NCBI RefSeq assembly: GCF_000317105.1
Contig: NC_019693.1
Span: 6,883,227-6,947,226 of the forward strand
Length of the DNA stretch: 64,000 nucleotides
Source of the DNA: Oscillatoria acuminata PCC 6304
GTDB lineage: Bacteria; Cyanobacteriota; Cyanobacteriia; Cyanobacteriales; Laspinemataceae
Direction of reading: 5' to 3'
Part shown: positions 53,501 through 62,216 of the stretch, piece after piece
Position numbering within the stretch: position 1 is the first letter of the stretch
Layout: each line of letters opens with the position of its first letter
The notes under the pieces: model-generated
Database searches by the model: none
Told to the model about the DNA's origin: nothing
What the model saw: the letters and a program-made list of their open reading frames with translations, nothing else
Position numbers and translations under genes: made by a program

Positions 53501-55568
53501 GGCTGAACTGGAAGCTAAAAATTTATCTTCCGAAGCATTGCGCTTGAAAAACAACGAATTTGGGGCGTTGGTGAATAGCATTCAGGTCGGGCAGAAAACC
53601 TCTGAAATCGTTCAATCGCCCTTCACCCTGCAATCGCCCCTCTCCTTGGAAATGCAGACCGCCAGTGTCTTACAACTGGCCTATACGGTTCGAGAAATCA
53701 ACCGCTTAGAACAACATAAAAACAGTGTACTCAGCGTGACCTTCTCCAACGATGGGGAACTGATTGCCACTGCCAGCTTAGATAAAACCGTGAAACTGTT
53801 TACGGCTGAGGGCCGCTTAGTGCGGACCCTGCATGGTCATGAACAGGCGGTGACCCGGGTCGCCTTCAGTCCTGATGGACAAACCATCGCCTCCACCAGT
53901 CCCGATGGCACAATCAAACTTTGGCAGCGGGATGGCACATTAATCCGCACCCTCACCGGCCATAGTCTTGGCGTCACTAGCGCCAGCTTTTCTCCCGATG
54001 GACAAATCCTCGCCTCTAGCAGTCAAGATAGCACCATTAAACTCTGGAACCTCCAGGGACAGCTACTCCGCACTATCAATACGGAGAATGCACCGATTCT
54101 ATTAGTGCGGTTTTCCCCCGATGGACAGACGATCGCCTCTGCCAGCTTAGATAAGACCGTCAAACTGTGGGATACTAACGGCAACGCGATCGCCACCTTT
54201 ACCGGCCATGAACAAGGGGTAACCAGTGTGAGTTTCTCCCCGGACGGACAAACCCTCGCCTCTGGTAGCCTCGATAAAACCGTGAAACTGTGGAGACGCA
54301 ACGGCACTGAAATCGCCACCCTGCGCGGACATACAGAAGGCGTCTTCGGGGTGAATTTCAGTCCCGATGGGACCACTCTTGCCAGCGCCAGTGTCGATCG
54401 CACCGCCAAATTGTGGCGTCAAGACCCACAAACAAACCAATGGGTGGAGACTGATACCCTCCAGGGACATCGCGATGAAGTGTGGAGTGTGAGCTTTTCT
54501 CCTGATGGCAAAACCATCGCCACCGCCAGTCTGGACAACACCGTGAAACTGTGGAACAGTGTTCCCCGAGAGCTTCCGGGATTTCGGCAACATAAAGACG
54601 AAGTATTGGTCGTCGCCTTTTCTCCCAATGGCCGAGTTCTCGCCTCCGCCAGCAAAGATAATACAGTCATGCTATGGGAACCCGAGGGTCGGAAAATGGC
54701 CGACTTGATAGGACATCAGGATGCCGTGTGGAACCTGAGTTTTAGTCCCGATGGCGAACTCTTTGCCACCGCAAGCGCCGACAATACGGTAAAACTCTGG
54801 AGTAAATCCAAAAGGGATTTAGTGGCGACCTTAGAGGGTCATCAGGACCGAGTGTTAGGAATTGATTTCAGTCCGGACGGCCAACAGGTGATTTCCGGCA
54901 GTGGCGACGGGATGGCGATTCTCTGGAGTAAGACGGGTGAACGACTTCGCACATTTCGGGCGGATAAAAATTCCCTGAATAGCGTTACCTTTTCCCCCGA
55001 TGGAAAACGCATTGCCACTGCTGGGGGGGATAGTGCGGTTGCTGGGGGGGATAGTACGGTCAAACTCTGGAATTTAGAAGGGAAACTGGTCCGATCCATC
55101 GGGGAACATCAAGGGGAGGTCTATAGTGTGAGTTTCTCCCCCGATGGAGAACAGATTGCCACAGCCAGTCATGATAAAACTGTCAAAATTTGGAGTAAAG
55201 ACGGCAGGGCGATCGCCACCCTAGAAGGTCATATTGGGTCCGTGTACTGGGTGACCTATAGTCCCAATGGACAACTGATTGCCACGGCGAGTGAGGATAA
55301 GACGGTAAAACTTTGGACCAAAGACGGCAAGGCGATCGCCACCCTAGAAGGTCACAACGATGCGGTCCTCAGTCTGAGTTTCAGTCCAGATAGCAAAACT
55401 TTGGCCTCTTCCAGTAAGGATCAAACGGTGATTTTATGGAACTTGAACCTGGAAGATTTGTTAACCCGCAGTTGCTTGTGGGTGGATGATTATTTGACGA
55501 ATAATTCCCGGGTGAGAGAAGGCGATCGGGCAGTGTGCGATAAGATTTTGAAGGAAGAAGGGGACTGA
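50538..55568 (+). CDS. STAND-type NTPase with TPR, one membrane span and 14 WD40 repeats
   Basis: 1676 residues. Order: unassigned N-terminal domain (about 1-170; FPIVFWVDDRVLKSF, a degenerate NTPase-like pattern); TPR-like helices (about 210-530); nSTAND1 NTPase (about 535-930) with P-loop HGHSGVGKSSLVQAGLVPVL and LIFDQFEEFF; a coiled segment; one membrane span (LAFAVVLSGCAVVVFGILTW, near 957-976); and 14 WD40 repeats (two seven-bladed propellers) to the end. STAND proteins are signal-triggered switches that oligomerise; the propellers would recognise the trigger. The eleventh repeat has a 7-residue duplication (AGGDSAVAGGDSTV). Coupled to the upstream ATPase. Confidence 0.92.
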   Translation: MMNLQYDDASTRRNEQSLKVLHRAISFSQGQFSLILARCNYASLRDRVTANLHNSVSVEIRELHLPTSVRTLYKTIQDEIGTEQPQALMVFGLESVSHLDRLFMAANQVREEFRKHFPFPIVFWVDDRVLKSFIRVAPDFESWATSTEFSLSTTAAIETITISVDRVFCEVVERGSLNFIPNSAILGDRNCLELGFAKQELSSRQVQLVPELEASLHFVLGRDDYASDRLDLALKRYHQSLAFWQQQIPDSFSYNGEKDTFARGDRQSMPFIPMTSDPSPLIWEMPPLRYSLQQGVVLFHVGLCYCRQAQLDQPQEQQHLKEARYYLEECVRVFEESRHPELVAKFIGQLGEILQRLQAWDALSIVAKKSITLHQYGKPQELARDYGFLAEVALQQSQWEKARHFAEQALKVLSHAPNVLIPRSHGLYLLLLARSLAHLDQGEEAISHLHNAEQQTDPQYDLQLYRRILDELRSLYFQQSEYLKAFEIKQKQRAIEAQFGLRAFIGAGRLQAHLHTLNPSLMVSAQPTPVPVEIATSGREGDVNRLIERLGRNDYRLTVIHGHSGVGKSSLVQAGLVPVLKQTAIAARNAFPVLLQVYTDWVTGLKQGIERGLEESGFDRDDSGRLTGNRTQPLDFNANQFSEKVQELLEELHRNNERNLLTVLIFDQFEEFFFVETDPGQRQEFYQFLNACVNVPFVKVIFSLREDYLHYLLECERLGNLEVVDQDILNKKFRYYLGNLSQAKARQVIESLTQRAQFYLEPALIEELVEDLADRVGEVRPIELQVVGAQLQAENITTLEQYRQSGPKEKLVQRFLEEAISDCGPENEYTARLLLYFLTEESGIRPLKKQAELLADLTPELAVNPDNLEEILKILEKAGLVFVLPELPESRYQLVHDYLVKFIREQDRIQAGLKGLREKNKELQATNLKLYEENQVQAELTQSKEREKQIQTRLNYILAFAVVLSGCAVVVFGILTWQAFSKSLKAEMAELEAKNLSSEALRLKNNEFGALVNSIQVGQKTSEIVQSPFTLQSPLSLEMQTASVLQLAYTVREINRLEQHKNSVLSVTFSNDGELIATASLDKTVKLFTAEGRLVRTLHGHEQAVTRVAFSPDGQTIASTSPDGTIKLWQRDGTLIRTLTGHSLGVTSASFSPDGQILASSSQDSTIKLWNLQGQLLRTINTENAPILLVRFSPDGQTIASASLDKTVKLWDTNGNAIATFTGHEQGVTSVSFSPDGQTLASGSLDKTVKLWRRNGTEIATLRGHTEGVFGVNFSPDGTTLASASVDRTAKLWRQDPQTNQWVETDTLQGHRDEVWSVSFSPDGKTIATASLDNTVKLWNSVPRELPGFRQHKDEVLVVAFSPNGRVLASASKDNTVMLWEPEGRKMADLIGHQDAVWNLSFSPDGELFATASADNTVKLWSKSKRDLVATLEGHQDRVLGIDFSPDGQQVISGSGDGMAILWSKTGERLRTFRADKNSLNSVTFSPDGKRIATAGGDSAVAGGDSTVKLWNLEGKLVRSIGEHQGEVYSVSFSPDGEQIATASHDKTVKIWSKDGRAIATLEGHIGSVYWVTYSPNGQLIATASEDKTVKLWTKDGKAIATLEGHNDAVLSLSFSPDSKTLASSSKDQTVILWNLNLEDLLTRSCLWVDDYLTNNSRVREGDRAVCDKILKEEGD

Positions 55569-56154
55569 ACCACTGATTTCACGGATTTGCACGGAGGGGA
55601 TGATTGGGGACTGACCTAACCCCCCAACCCCCTTCCCTGGGAGGGAAGGGGGAGAAGAGGGAGACTTACAAGAGTATGTTTTTTATGCTTAATTACACTT
55701 CCGGTCCCCTCCCCTTAGCAAGGGGAGGGTTAGGGTGGGGTTCTTCGTGGGCGATTCCCTACGGGATAGCTTCGCTTACCGCCACTTGCGCCTCACTCTT
55801 TCCAGCGATCGCGCCTGTATGTAGGCAGGGGAAACCTCTTTCTACGCGCAAGCGCGATCGCCATGTCACCGCCGACACCCTTTACCCACTCATTCTTCCT
55901 GACGTGGCCTGCGCCATGTCAGGAGGACCCCACCCTAACCCGGACCAAGACACAGGGGAGGGGACCGGAAGTAATTTTAAATGTGAGGTAAATCACCATG
56001 AACATAAAAAACCTACTCTTGTAAGAGAGGGTGATTGGGGTGATTGGGGTGATTGGGGTGATTGGGGAGAAATGGTGTTTTAGATTAATCCACCAGTTTT
56101 TCTTCTCCCCCTTCCCTTGCAGGGAAGGGGGTTGGGGGGTTAGGTCAATCTTGA
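55569..56154. repeat. Repeat cluster: CCCCCTTCCC elements and GTGATTGGG tandem repeats
   Basis: Between two genes lies a nest of elements: cccccttccctgggagggaagggg (55630), its inverted relative at 56105-56145 that reads ttgcagggaagggggttgggg, gtcccctccccttagcaaggggaggg (55706), and a nine-base repeat gtgattggg in four to five copies (56031-56068). The open frame spanning 55604-56083 is a product of this repeat sequence. No gene is supported. Confidence 0.75.
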
Positions 56155-57033
56155 TTACGCCAAAACTGGAGTCCGTTGCTTTTGTTGTGCCATTTCTTGC
56201 AAACGAGCAATCCGTTGTTCCGTGGGGGGGTGAGTGCGGAATAAGGCTTGTAATCCTTTAGCATTCAGCGGATTGACAATCAGCAAGGGAGAAAATGCCG
56301 GATTGCCATTCATGGGAATTTGTCGTCCCATTGCTTCCAATTTCTCTAAGGCACTGGCTAATGCTAAGGGATTTTGGGTGATTTCTGCTGAACCGATATC
56401 TGCTGCAAATTCTCGGGTTCGGGAAATTGCCATCTGAATTAATCCAGCAGACAGAGGTGCTAAAACCACCAGGAACAATAATCCCAGGGGGTTGACGCCT
56501 TGGCGATTGTCTCGGGTGACGGGACCGTATAGCGCGCCAAAGGTGAGAATCCGTCCTACAAAGGTAATCGCACCGCCAATGGTTCCGGCAACGGCTTGGG
56601 TGAGGGTGTCGCGGTTTTTGACGTGGGTGAGTTCGTGGGCTAAAACTCCTTCTAGTTCTTCTGGGGTGAGGAGTTTTTTCAGTCCTTCGGTGACGGCAAC
56701 TGCCGCATTGTTCGGATCGCGACCTGTGGCAAAGGCGTTCGGGGTCTGGGTGGGGACCGTAAATAGTTTCGGCATGGGGATTTCGGCCCGATCGCACAAT
56801 CGTGCGACCATATCGTACAATTCCGGGTCTTCCTGCCGTTCCATTGGTCGAGCACGATAGGCCATTAATGCGGCGCGATCGGAAAAGTACCAGGAACTCA
56901 AACTACTCACAGCGGCCAGAATTAATCCGAAAATTAACCCCTGCTCGTTGCCCATTAATGCATAGCTTCCCAATACTAGAACACCGCTTAATAGTCCCAG
57001 TAATGCTGCTGTTTTAACTTGATTGTTTAACAT
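56155..57033 (-). CDS. htpX: HtpX-like membrane zinc metalloprotease
   Basis: 292 residues from the ATG at 57033 (MLNNQVKTAALLGLL); a longer in-frame start adds 36 unlikely residues. It has N-terminal membrane helices (TAALLGLLSGVLVLG and LIFGLILAAVSSLSSW), the zinc site HELTH (His133, Glu134, His137 in GVLAHELTHVKNRD), further helices, and TREFAADIGSAEI with the third ligand. Family members degrade damaged membrane proteins. The usual fourth position is Ser (HELSH); Thr is conservative. It is the last gene of the block that contains the ZorAB-like pair. Confidence 0.93.
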   Translation of the reverse strand: MLNNQVKTAALLGLLSGVLVLGSYALMGNEQGLIFGLILAAVSSLSSWYFSDRAALMAYRARPMERQEDPELYDMVARLCDRAEIPMPKLFTVPTQTPNAFATGRDPNNAAVAVTEGLKKLLTPEELEGVLAHELTHVKNRDTLTQAVAGTIGGAITFVGRILTFGALYGPVTRDNRQGVNPLGLLFLVVLAPLSAGLIQMAISRTREFAADIGSAEITQNPLALASALEKLEAMGRQIPMNGNPAFSPLLIVNPLNAKGLQALFRTHPPTEQRIARLQEMAQQKQRTPVLA

Positions 57034-57192
57034 AAAGTTGAGGCCATTATAGCTGTTGCTTTTTATTCCTCCTAGTTTGGCAATAAAGGTGGCGATCGCA
57101 ACTCTATCTGCTGTATGAACTAGATCTCCCTCCTCTGGCATAGATTGACAATGGCGTTGCTATATCCGGGATTTTCGGTGGCGATCGCCCCT

Positions 57193-57843
57193 TTAATCCA
57201 GGGTGCCAATTTCCTCCCCTCGGAACTGGAATCGAAACACCACCTTGCGATCGTTGGGATGATCATACTCCGGTTCTGCCTCAATTTCTCCCCGTCCAGC
57301 CGCCATAATTTTTGGGGTTAATTCTGCTTTACTTGCAAACTGGAGTTCCTCAGAAAAAATATACCGCGTCACCGCTAATGCTCGCATCAGACTTAATTCC
57401 ATATTCGCTTCATAAGACCCTTTAGAACTAGTATGGCCTTCAATAATCACTCGGGAAATTTCTCGCTCAAAATCGGGATTGGAAAAAATCATCTGACTAT
57501 ACAAGGGAATAAATTTACTCAATTCCGCCTTACCCTCCCGCTTCAGTTGAGCGCTCCCTTCATCAAACAAAATCGCCTCTCGCACACTCACTTCCCCCGT
57601 TTCTTCATTCACCTTTACATCAATTTCATTCCCCTTCAAATGTCCCACCAGTTCTCCCACAAAAATCCGCCGCTGTTGGGATAATTGCTCTTTCGCTTCC
57701 TGGAGTTGCAGCAGCGTCGTGATAAACAGCAAGGCAAATACCATCAAGACTCCTGACATTAAATCTCCAATTGCCAAATAAAAGCTAGAGTTATCCGTCT
57801 CTTCTTCTTCGACATTCAAAGGGATTTGATTAAAATTCACCAT
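57193..57843 (-). CDS. zorB: ZorB-like MotB/OmpA stator protein
   Basis: 216 residues. One N-terminal membrane span (YLAIGDLMSGVLMVFALLFI) holds Asp27 at the position of the proton-binding Asp of MotB-type stators and of ZorB (near residue 26). A linker follows, then an OmpA-like peptidoglycan-binding domain (VIIEGHTSSKGSYEANMELS then MRALAVTRYIF). The layout fits Zorya ZorB and, less specifically, MotB. It follows the ZorA-like gene on the same strand at a 192-base gap that holds a repeat. No flagellar gene is near, so a flagellar role is unlikely. Confidence 0.75.
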   Translation of the reverse strand: MVNFNQIPLNVEEEETDNSSFYLAIGDLMSGVLMVFALLFITTLLQLQEAKEQLSQQRRIFVGELVGHLKGNEIDVKVNEETGEVSVREAILFDEGSAQLKREGKAELSKFIPLYSQMIFSNPDFEREISRVIIEGHTSSKGSYEANMELSLMRALAVTRYIFSEELQFASKAELTPKIMAAGRGEIEAEPEYDHPNDRKVVFRFQFRGEEIGTLD

Positions 57844-57925
57844 AAACTAAACCCATAAATTTCAATAAAAAACTGCTCATTTTTCGGGGAGCATCTCAAT
57901 TTGGTCTCAAAGGGGAATTTATACC

Positions 57926-57972
57926 TCTTGCTCCCCCTTCCCTACTAGGGAAGGGGGCTGGGGGGTTAGGTC
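57926..57972. repeat. CCCCCTTCCC element in the ZorA-ZorB gap
   Basis: gctcccccttccctactagg and gaagggggctggggggttagg form a palindromic element related to those at 55614 and 56101. Its presence separates the ZorB-like gene from the ZorA-like gene, which are usually adjacent. Confidence 0.75.
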
Positions 57973-58035
57973 TCTTTGCCAAATTGAGATGCTCCCATTT
58001 TTCGTGAATTGGGCCATAATCTTGTGACTTTTTTC

Positions 58036-59415
58036 TTAGGAACCAGACCCTCTCTCCTTGACCCCATTTCGCCACTCTTCTAACAACATTTGTTCAAGTT
58101 TAACCCGATGGTCCAAAGCCGCCTCCAATGCCTCTCGTAACCCATCAAAGGTACTGGCGGCATCGGCGGTACTCTGCCGAAAGGCACGGCGTTGAGACTC
58201 CATCATTTGAACGGTTTGAGAAAACAAATCTTGCAATTGATTTTGATAAGTTTCCGTACATTGTTCTAAATAATTTTCCATTGTTTGATTCGCCGACAAC
58301 AGGGTTTCATTCATTTCTTGCAATCCTCCGACTAGCTCGATTTTAGCAGTTTGAATCAGACTAGAGGCTTCTGTGCCGACGGTTTCTAAGGTATGGGATT
58401 GTTGCTGAAAACTGGTACTGGCTTGAGTTAAAAGTTCTAAGGTTCGCTGGTGGAGTTCTTCAAGCATTTGCTGTTCGAGTTGCGCCCGATCGCGGAGGGT
58501 TTGTTGGAGGTTACTTTGCCAGGTATCCTGAAGTTGGCGGCTCATTTTTTCCAGGCGATCGCCAGTTTCTCGGTGTTGAGTTTCTATCATAATAAGCAGC
58601 CGATTGAAGTCCTGGGATAGGGTGGTTAGGGTTTGGGAAAGTTGCTGGATTACGGCTGAATTTTCTGCTGTTGTGGGGTGGGGATGCTCTTTGGAGGCGA
58701 TCGCCTCTAATGCGGTGGAAATCTTCGCCAAGATGGGGGTGAGTTCCGTGGCAATGGTTTGTCCCTCAACCCCTGTCTGGGTTGTTTCGGATATGCTGAG
58801 GGCGGTAGGATGGGGTTCCAGGATAAACAGGCGATCGATTTGGATGTGGAGGCGACTGCGCCAGGATTGTCGCAGTCCATTGGTCCCAAACAATACCACA
58901 GTAAATAGACTCCCCAACCCTAACCCCAGCAAGGAACTCGAAAATGCAGTTCTCATCCCCATTAACAGGGTTTGAATTGCTGCTAACAAATCGGACGACT
59001 GGGTAACCCCAAAACTTACCCCTTGTAACCCCGCCTGAATGCCATAAAATGTTCCTAAAATTCCGATAGCTGTACATAAACTGGGAACAAATTGCAGAGA
59101 ACTTCGAGAAGAAAGATGTAAAATTTGGGGATAATGTTGTAAAATAAAGTAACCCTGATGTTGGATGGGTTCCTGCTGGTTATTCAGTAAAATGTGGTCA
59201 GATAGCCAAGTGGAAATCTGGGGATTGGGCAGGCGTTTTTTATCCCGTCGCCAGGTTTTCAAAAAACTTAAAGCGGTGGTGACAACTTGAGTGTCATGGC
59301 GATATCGCAGGGTTTGATAAATCTCGACGAAAACAGCAGCGAGAAATACCAGTAAAACTAACCCATGAAATACGGTATTATTCCAAATGATGCTCCCAAT
59401 TACATGAAGTTGCAT
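58036..59415 (-). CDS. zorA: ZorA-like MotA/ExbB channel with long coiled tail
   Basis: 459 residues. A hydrophobic N-terminus (VFHGLVLLVFLAAVFVEIYQ) is followed by the MotA/TolQ/ExbB-type pair of helices: SLCTAIGILGTFYGIQAGLQ (about 105-127) and SSLLGLGLGSLFTVVLFGTN (about 157-178). The GILGTFYG segment is the channel motif. Residues about 220-459 form a long, mostly helical coiled-coil tail rich in Gln and Glu, as in ZorA, where it conveys the motor signal to effectors. An AGAGGA site precedes the ATG. It is upstream of the ZorB-like gene on the minus strand. No ZorC, ZorD or ZorE homologue was found in the window. Confidence 0.75.
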   Translation of the reverse strand: MQLHVIGSIIWNNTVFHGLVLLVFLAAVFVEIYQTLRYRHDTQVVTTALSFLKTWRRDKKRLPNPQISTWLSDHILLNNQQEPIQHQGYFILQHYPQILHLSSRSSLQFVPSLCTAIGILGTFYGIQAGLQGVSFGVTQSSDLLAAIQTLLMGMRTAFSSSLLGLGLGSLFTVVLFGTNGLRQSWRSRLHIQIDRLFILEPHPTALSISETTQTGVEGQTIATELTPILAKISTALEAIASKEHPHPTTAENSAVIQQLSQTLTTLSQDFNRLLIMIETQHRETGDRLEKMSRQLQDTWQSNLQQTLRDRAQLEQQMLEELHQRTLELLTQASTSFQQQSHTLETVGTEASSLIQTAKIELVGGLQEMNETLLSANQTMENYLEQCTETYQNQLQDLFSQTVQMMESQRRAFRQSTADAASTFDGLREALEAALDHRVKLEQMLLEEWRNGVKERGSGS

Positions 59416-59648
59416 AGAGTCCTCTGAGTCTAGTATTGTGAATGAGGGCGATCGCTCAACAGCCCAACCGGATTTTGCCCCGGCAACCGAGTCTTAACTT
59501 AGGTCCCTTGTATGTGTTCCCTCGAAACCCTTACTCTTCATCCTATCTCCCGAAATAAACCTCTTCATAATGGTCTCGCCTCCAGGAACTGCTTGTCAAC
59601 CAGGAATGTTAAAATTTAACTAGGGAAATGGGGCAAAAGGGGGTGGCT

Positions 59649-62216
59649 ATGACGAATCAGAATCCGGGATCGATGGATGTTGAGGCAGGCGATCGCCTCA
59701 CTCAATCCCTTCAAGAACAGCTTGCATGGACACAGCGTCGTTGTGAAGCATTGGAGTTGGCGTTAGCACAGAGGCAAGCGGAATTAACAAAGGCTCGGAC
59801 TCAGCAAGAAACCGCAGCAAGCTCTCAAAAAAGTGCTGAACTATACAAAAGAATTTTTGAAAAAGCACCGATTGGGATGGTTTTAATGAGTTGGAAGACG
59901 CTAGGTTTTGTGCAAGTTAATCCCACCTTTTGTAATCTATTGGGCTATTCTGATTCAGAACTGGCGACTCTGACTTTGGAGGAGATTACCGCTTCAGAAG
60001 ATTGGGAAACGGACTGGGAATTTCTCCGGCAAAGGATTGAATGCCAGGAAATGTCCAACTATCAAACAGAGAAACGGTTGATTCGCAAGAATGGGGAGGT
60101 TTTGTGGGTGCATCTATGCATCTCGGTCCTGGAGGATTGTCAGGGGAATCCACTGTATCTGTTGGTGACAATTCAGGATGATAGCGATCGCCTCGGCACT
60201 CAATGCGCCCTCAAGGAGAGTCAAGAACGACTACAAAACGTCTTGGATACCTTGCCGCTTGGGGTTTGGATTACCGATGCCGATGGGACGATCCTGCAAG
60301 GAAATCCGGCGGGGCAAAAAATTTGGGGCGGTGCTCGATATGTGGGAATAGACAGCTATCATGAATATAAAGGATGGTGGCCCGATACAGGAGAGCAACT
60401 CTCTAGCGAAGAATGGGCGTTATCCCGAACGTTGCGAACGGGACAAAGTATTTTAAATGAAGAAATTGATATTGAAGATTTTAACGGCAAGCGGAAAACA
60501 ATTCTCAACTCGACGATGCCGTTACGAAATCAATCTGGGGTGATGGTTGGGGCAATTTTTGTTAACCAAGATATCACAGAGCAACGGTTGGTAGAAAAGG
60601 CATTGTGGGAAAATCAGCGGTTGATTCAACAAATTGCTGATGCGACTCCCACAATTTTATATCTGTATGACTTGCTGGAAAATCGGAATATTTATTTCAA
60701 CAAACATCTCAACGAGATTCTCGGTTACCTTCCCGAAGAAGTGCAAAAGATGGGGCCGGATTTTTTGCAGAATTCGATTCATCCAGAGGATTGGCCGAGG
60801 GTGGTGGAAAACCGCGTCAAATTAATGTCGGCTGCCGATGGAGAGATTGTTGAAACCGAATATCGGATGCGTGATGCTCAAGGAGAATGGCACTGGTTGG
60901 TGAGTCGAGATACTATTTTTTCGCGCACGCCGGAAGGGTCTACAAAACAAATTTTAGGGATGGGTTTGGATATTAGTCTTCGCAAGCGAGCAGAGGCAGA
61001 ATTGCTGGAATATCGTCAACAATTGGAGGCGTTAGTTGAGCGGCGCACGGCACAGCTTCAAAACACTAATCAACAGTTGGAACGAGAAATTGCCGATCGC
61101 ATTCGCGCCGAGGTCCAGCTTCGGGAGAGCGAAACTCGCTATCGATTGTTGGCTGAAAATGCCACAGATATGATTTCAACTCATACCCCCGAAGGAGTAT
61201 ATCAATATGTTTCCCCTTCCTGCTTCACCCTGCTGGGGTATCACTCCTCGGAATTAATCGGGCATTCGGCTTATGAATGGATACATCCTGATGATATCCC
61301 CGGGGTGGAAATTTCCCATCGGGCGGTTTTAGAAGTGTTGGGACCGTTCCAGTTTGTTTACCGGGTTCGTCATCAAGACGGACATTATATTTGGTTTGAG
61401 ACGAACGCTCAGGCTGTCTGTCATCAGGAGACAGGTGAGGTGGTCAAAATTCAGGCGGCTTCCCGGGATATCAGCGATCGCCAGCGCATCGAAAAAGAAC
61501 TCGCCCAACATACCGCTGATTTAGCCCGTTCTAATGCGGACTTAGAGCAATTTGCATACATTGCCTCTCACGATTTACAAGAACCCCTCCGCATGGTTGC
61601 TAGTTATACTCAATTATTAGCCCTGCGTTACCCGGGAAAACTCGATGCTCAAGCGGATAAATACATTGCTTATGCCGTGGATGGCGCAACTCGAATGCAG
61701 CAACTCATTCATGACCTTTTACAATATTCCCGGGTTGGAACCCACGGCAAATCCTTCGATTTTGTGAATTGTAATGACATTATGACCCAGGCTATTTCTA
61801 ATTTAAAACTTGCTATTCGTAAAAGTGAGACTGGAATCACTTGGCAGAATTTGCCCCAGGTTTTCGGGGATCACACTCAATTACTTCAGTTGTTTCAAAA
61901 TTTGATTGCTAACGCGATTAAATATCGAGGTTTGCAACCGCCCAAAGTGCAAATTGATGCCCGTGAACTGGAGGGAGAATGGTTGTTTTCTGTGCGAGAT
62001 AATGGCATTGGTCTCGACCCCAAACATGGCGATCGCATCTTTCAAATTTTCCAACGGTTGCATACCCGGGAGGAATATCCCGGGACCGGAATTGGATTAG
62101 CTATTTGTAAGCGCATTGTCGAGCGCCATCGCGGTCATATTTGGGTTGAATCTGAACCCGATCATGGGGCAATTTTTTACTTTACTCTGGCTAATTCTAG
62201 TCCCCTTGAGGCGTGA
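59649..62216 (+). CDS. Multi-PAS sensor histidine kinase
   Basis: 855 residues from the ATG at 59649 (GGGGG site just upstream; a start seven codons earlier is less likely). There is a coiled N-terminus, then four PAS units near 64-180 (IFEKAPIGMVLMSWKT), 190-314 (LDTLPLGVWITDADGTI), 320-450 (TPTILYLYDLLEN) and 494-614 (ENATDMISTHTPEGVYQYVS). HisKA follows (IASHDLQEPLRMVASY, His near 641) and an ATP-binding domain (NLIANAIKYRG, GTGIGLAICKRIVERHRG). No membrane span is seen, so it is cytosolic. The DLQEPLRM type is shared with phytochrome kinases, but no GAF-phytochrome domain is present. It may act with the receiver-kinase gene about 500 bases downstream. Confidence 0.93.
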   Translation: MTNQNPGSMDVEAGDRLTQSLQEQLAWTQRRCEALELALAQRQAELTKARTQQETAASSQKSAELYKRIFEKAPIGMVLMSWKTLGFVQVNPTFCNLLGYSDSELATLTLEEITASEDWETDWEFLRQRIECQEMSNYQTEKRLIRKNGEVLWVHLCISVLEDCQGNPLYLLVTIQDDSDRLGTQCALKESQERLQNVLDTLPLGVWITDADGTILQGNPAGQKIWGGARYVGIDSYHEYKGWWPDTGEQLSSEEWALSRTLRTGQSILNEEIDIEDFNGKRKTILNSTMPLRNQSGVMVGAIFVNQDITEQRLVEKALWENQRLIQQIADATPTILYLYDLLENRNIYFNKHLNEILGYLPEEVQKMGPDFLQNSIHPEDWPRVVENRVKLMSAADGEIVETEYRMRDAQGEWHWLVSRDTIFSRTPEGSTKQILGMGLDISLRKRAEAELLEYRQQLEALVERRTAQLQNTNQQLEREIADRIRAEVQLRESETRYRLLAENATDMISTHTPEGVYQYVSPSCFTLLGYHSSELIGHSAYEWIHPDDIPGVEISHRAVLEVLGPFQFVYRVRHQDGHYIWFETNAQAVCHQETGEVVKIQAASRDISDRQRIEKELAQHTADLARSNADLEQFAYIASHDLQEPLRMVASYTQLLALRYPGKLDAQADKYIAYAVDGATRMQQLIHDLLQYSRVGTHGKSFDFVNCNDIMTQAISNLKLAIRKSETGITWQNLPQVFGDHTQLLQLFQNLIANAIKYRGLQPPKVQIDARELEGEWLFSVRDNGIGLDPKHGDRIFQIFQRLHTREEYPGTGIGLAICKRIVERHRGHIWVESEPDHGAIFYFTLANSSPLEA

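Noticed and set aside
55604-56083. 159-codon plus-strand open frame
   Set aside because: It is built from dispersed repeats and a nine-base tandem repeat (GDWGDWGDWG) and has no family resemblance.
57193-59415. Flagellar MotAB or TonB-system ExbBD
   Set aside because: No flagellar or TonB genes are near, and the channel protein's coiled tail of about 240 residues and OmpA-type partner fit Zorya better; the alternative is kept as the main refutation route.
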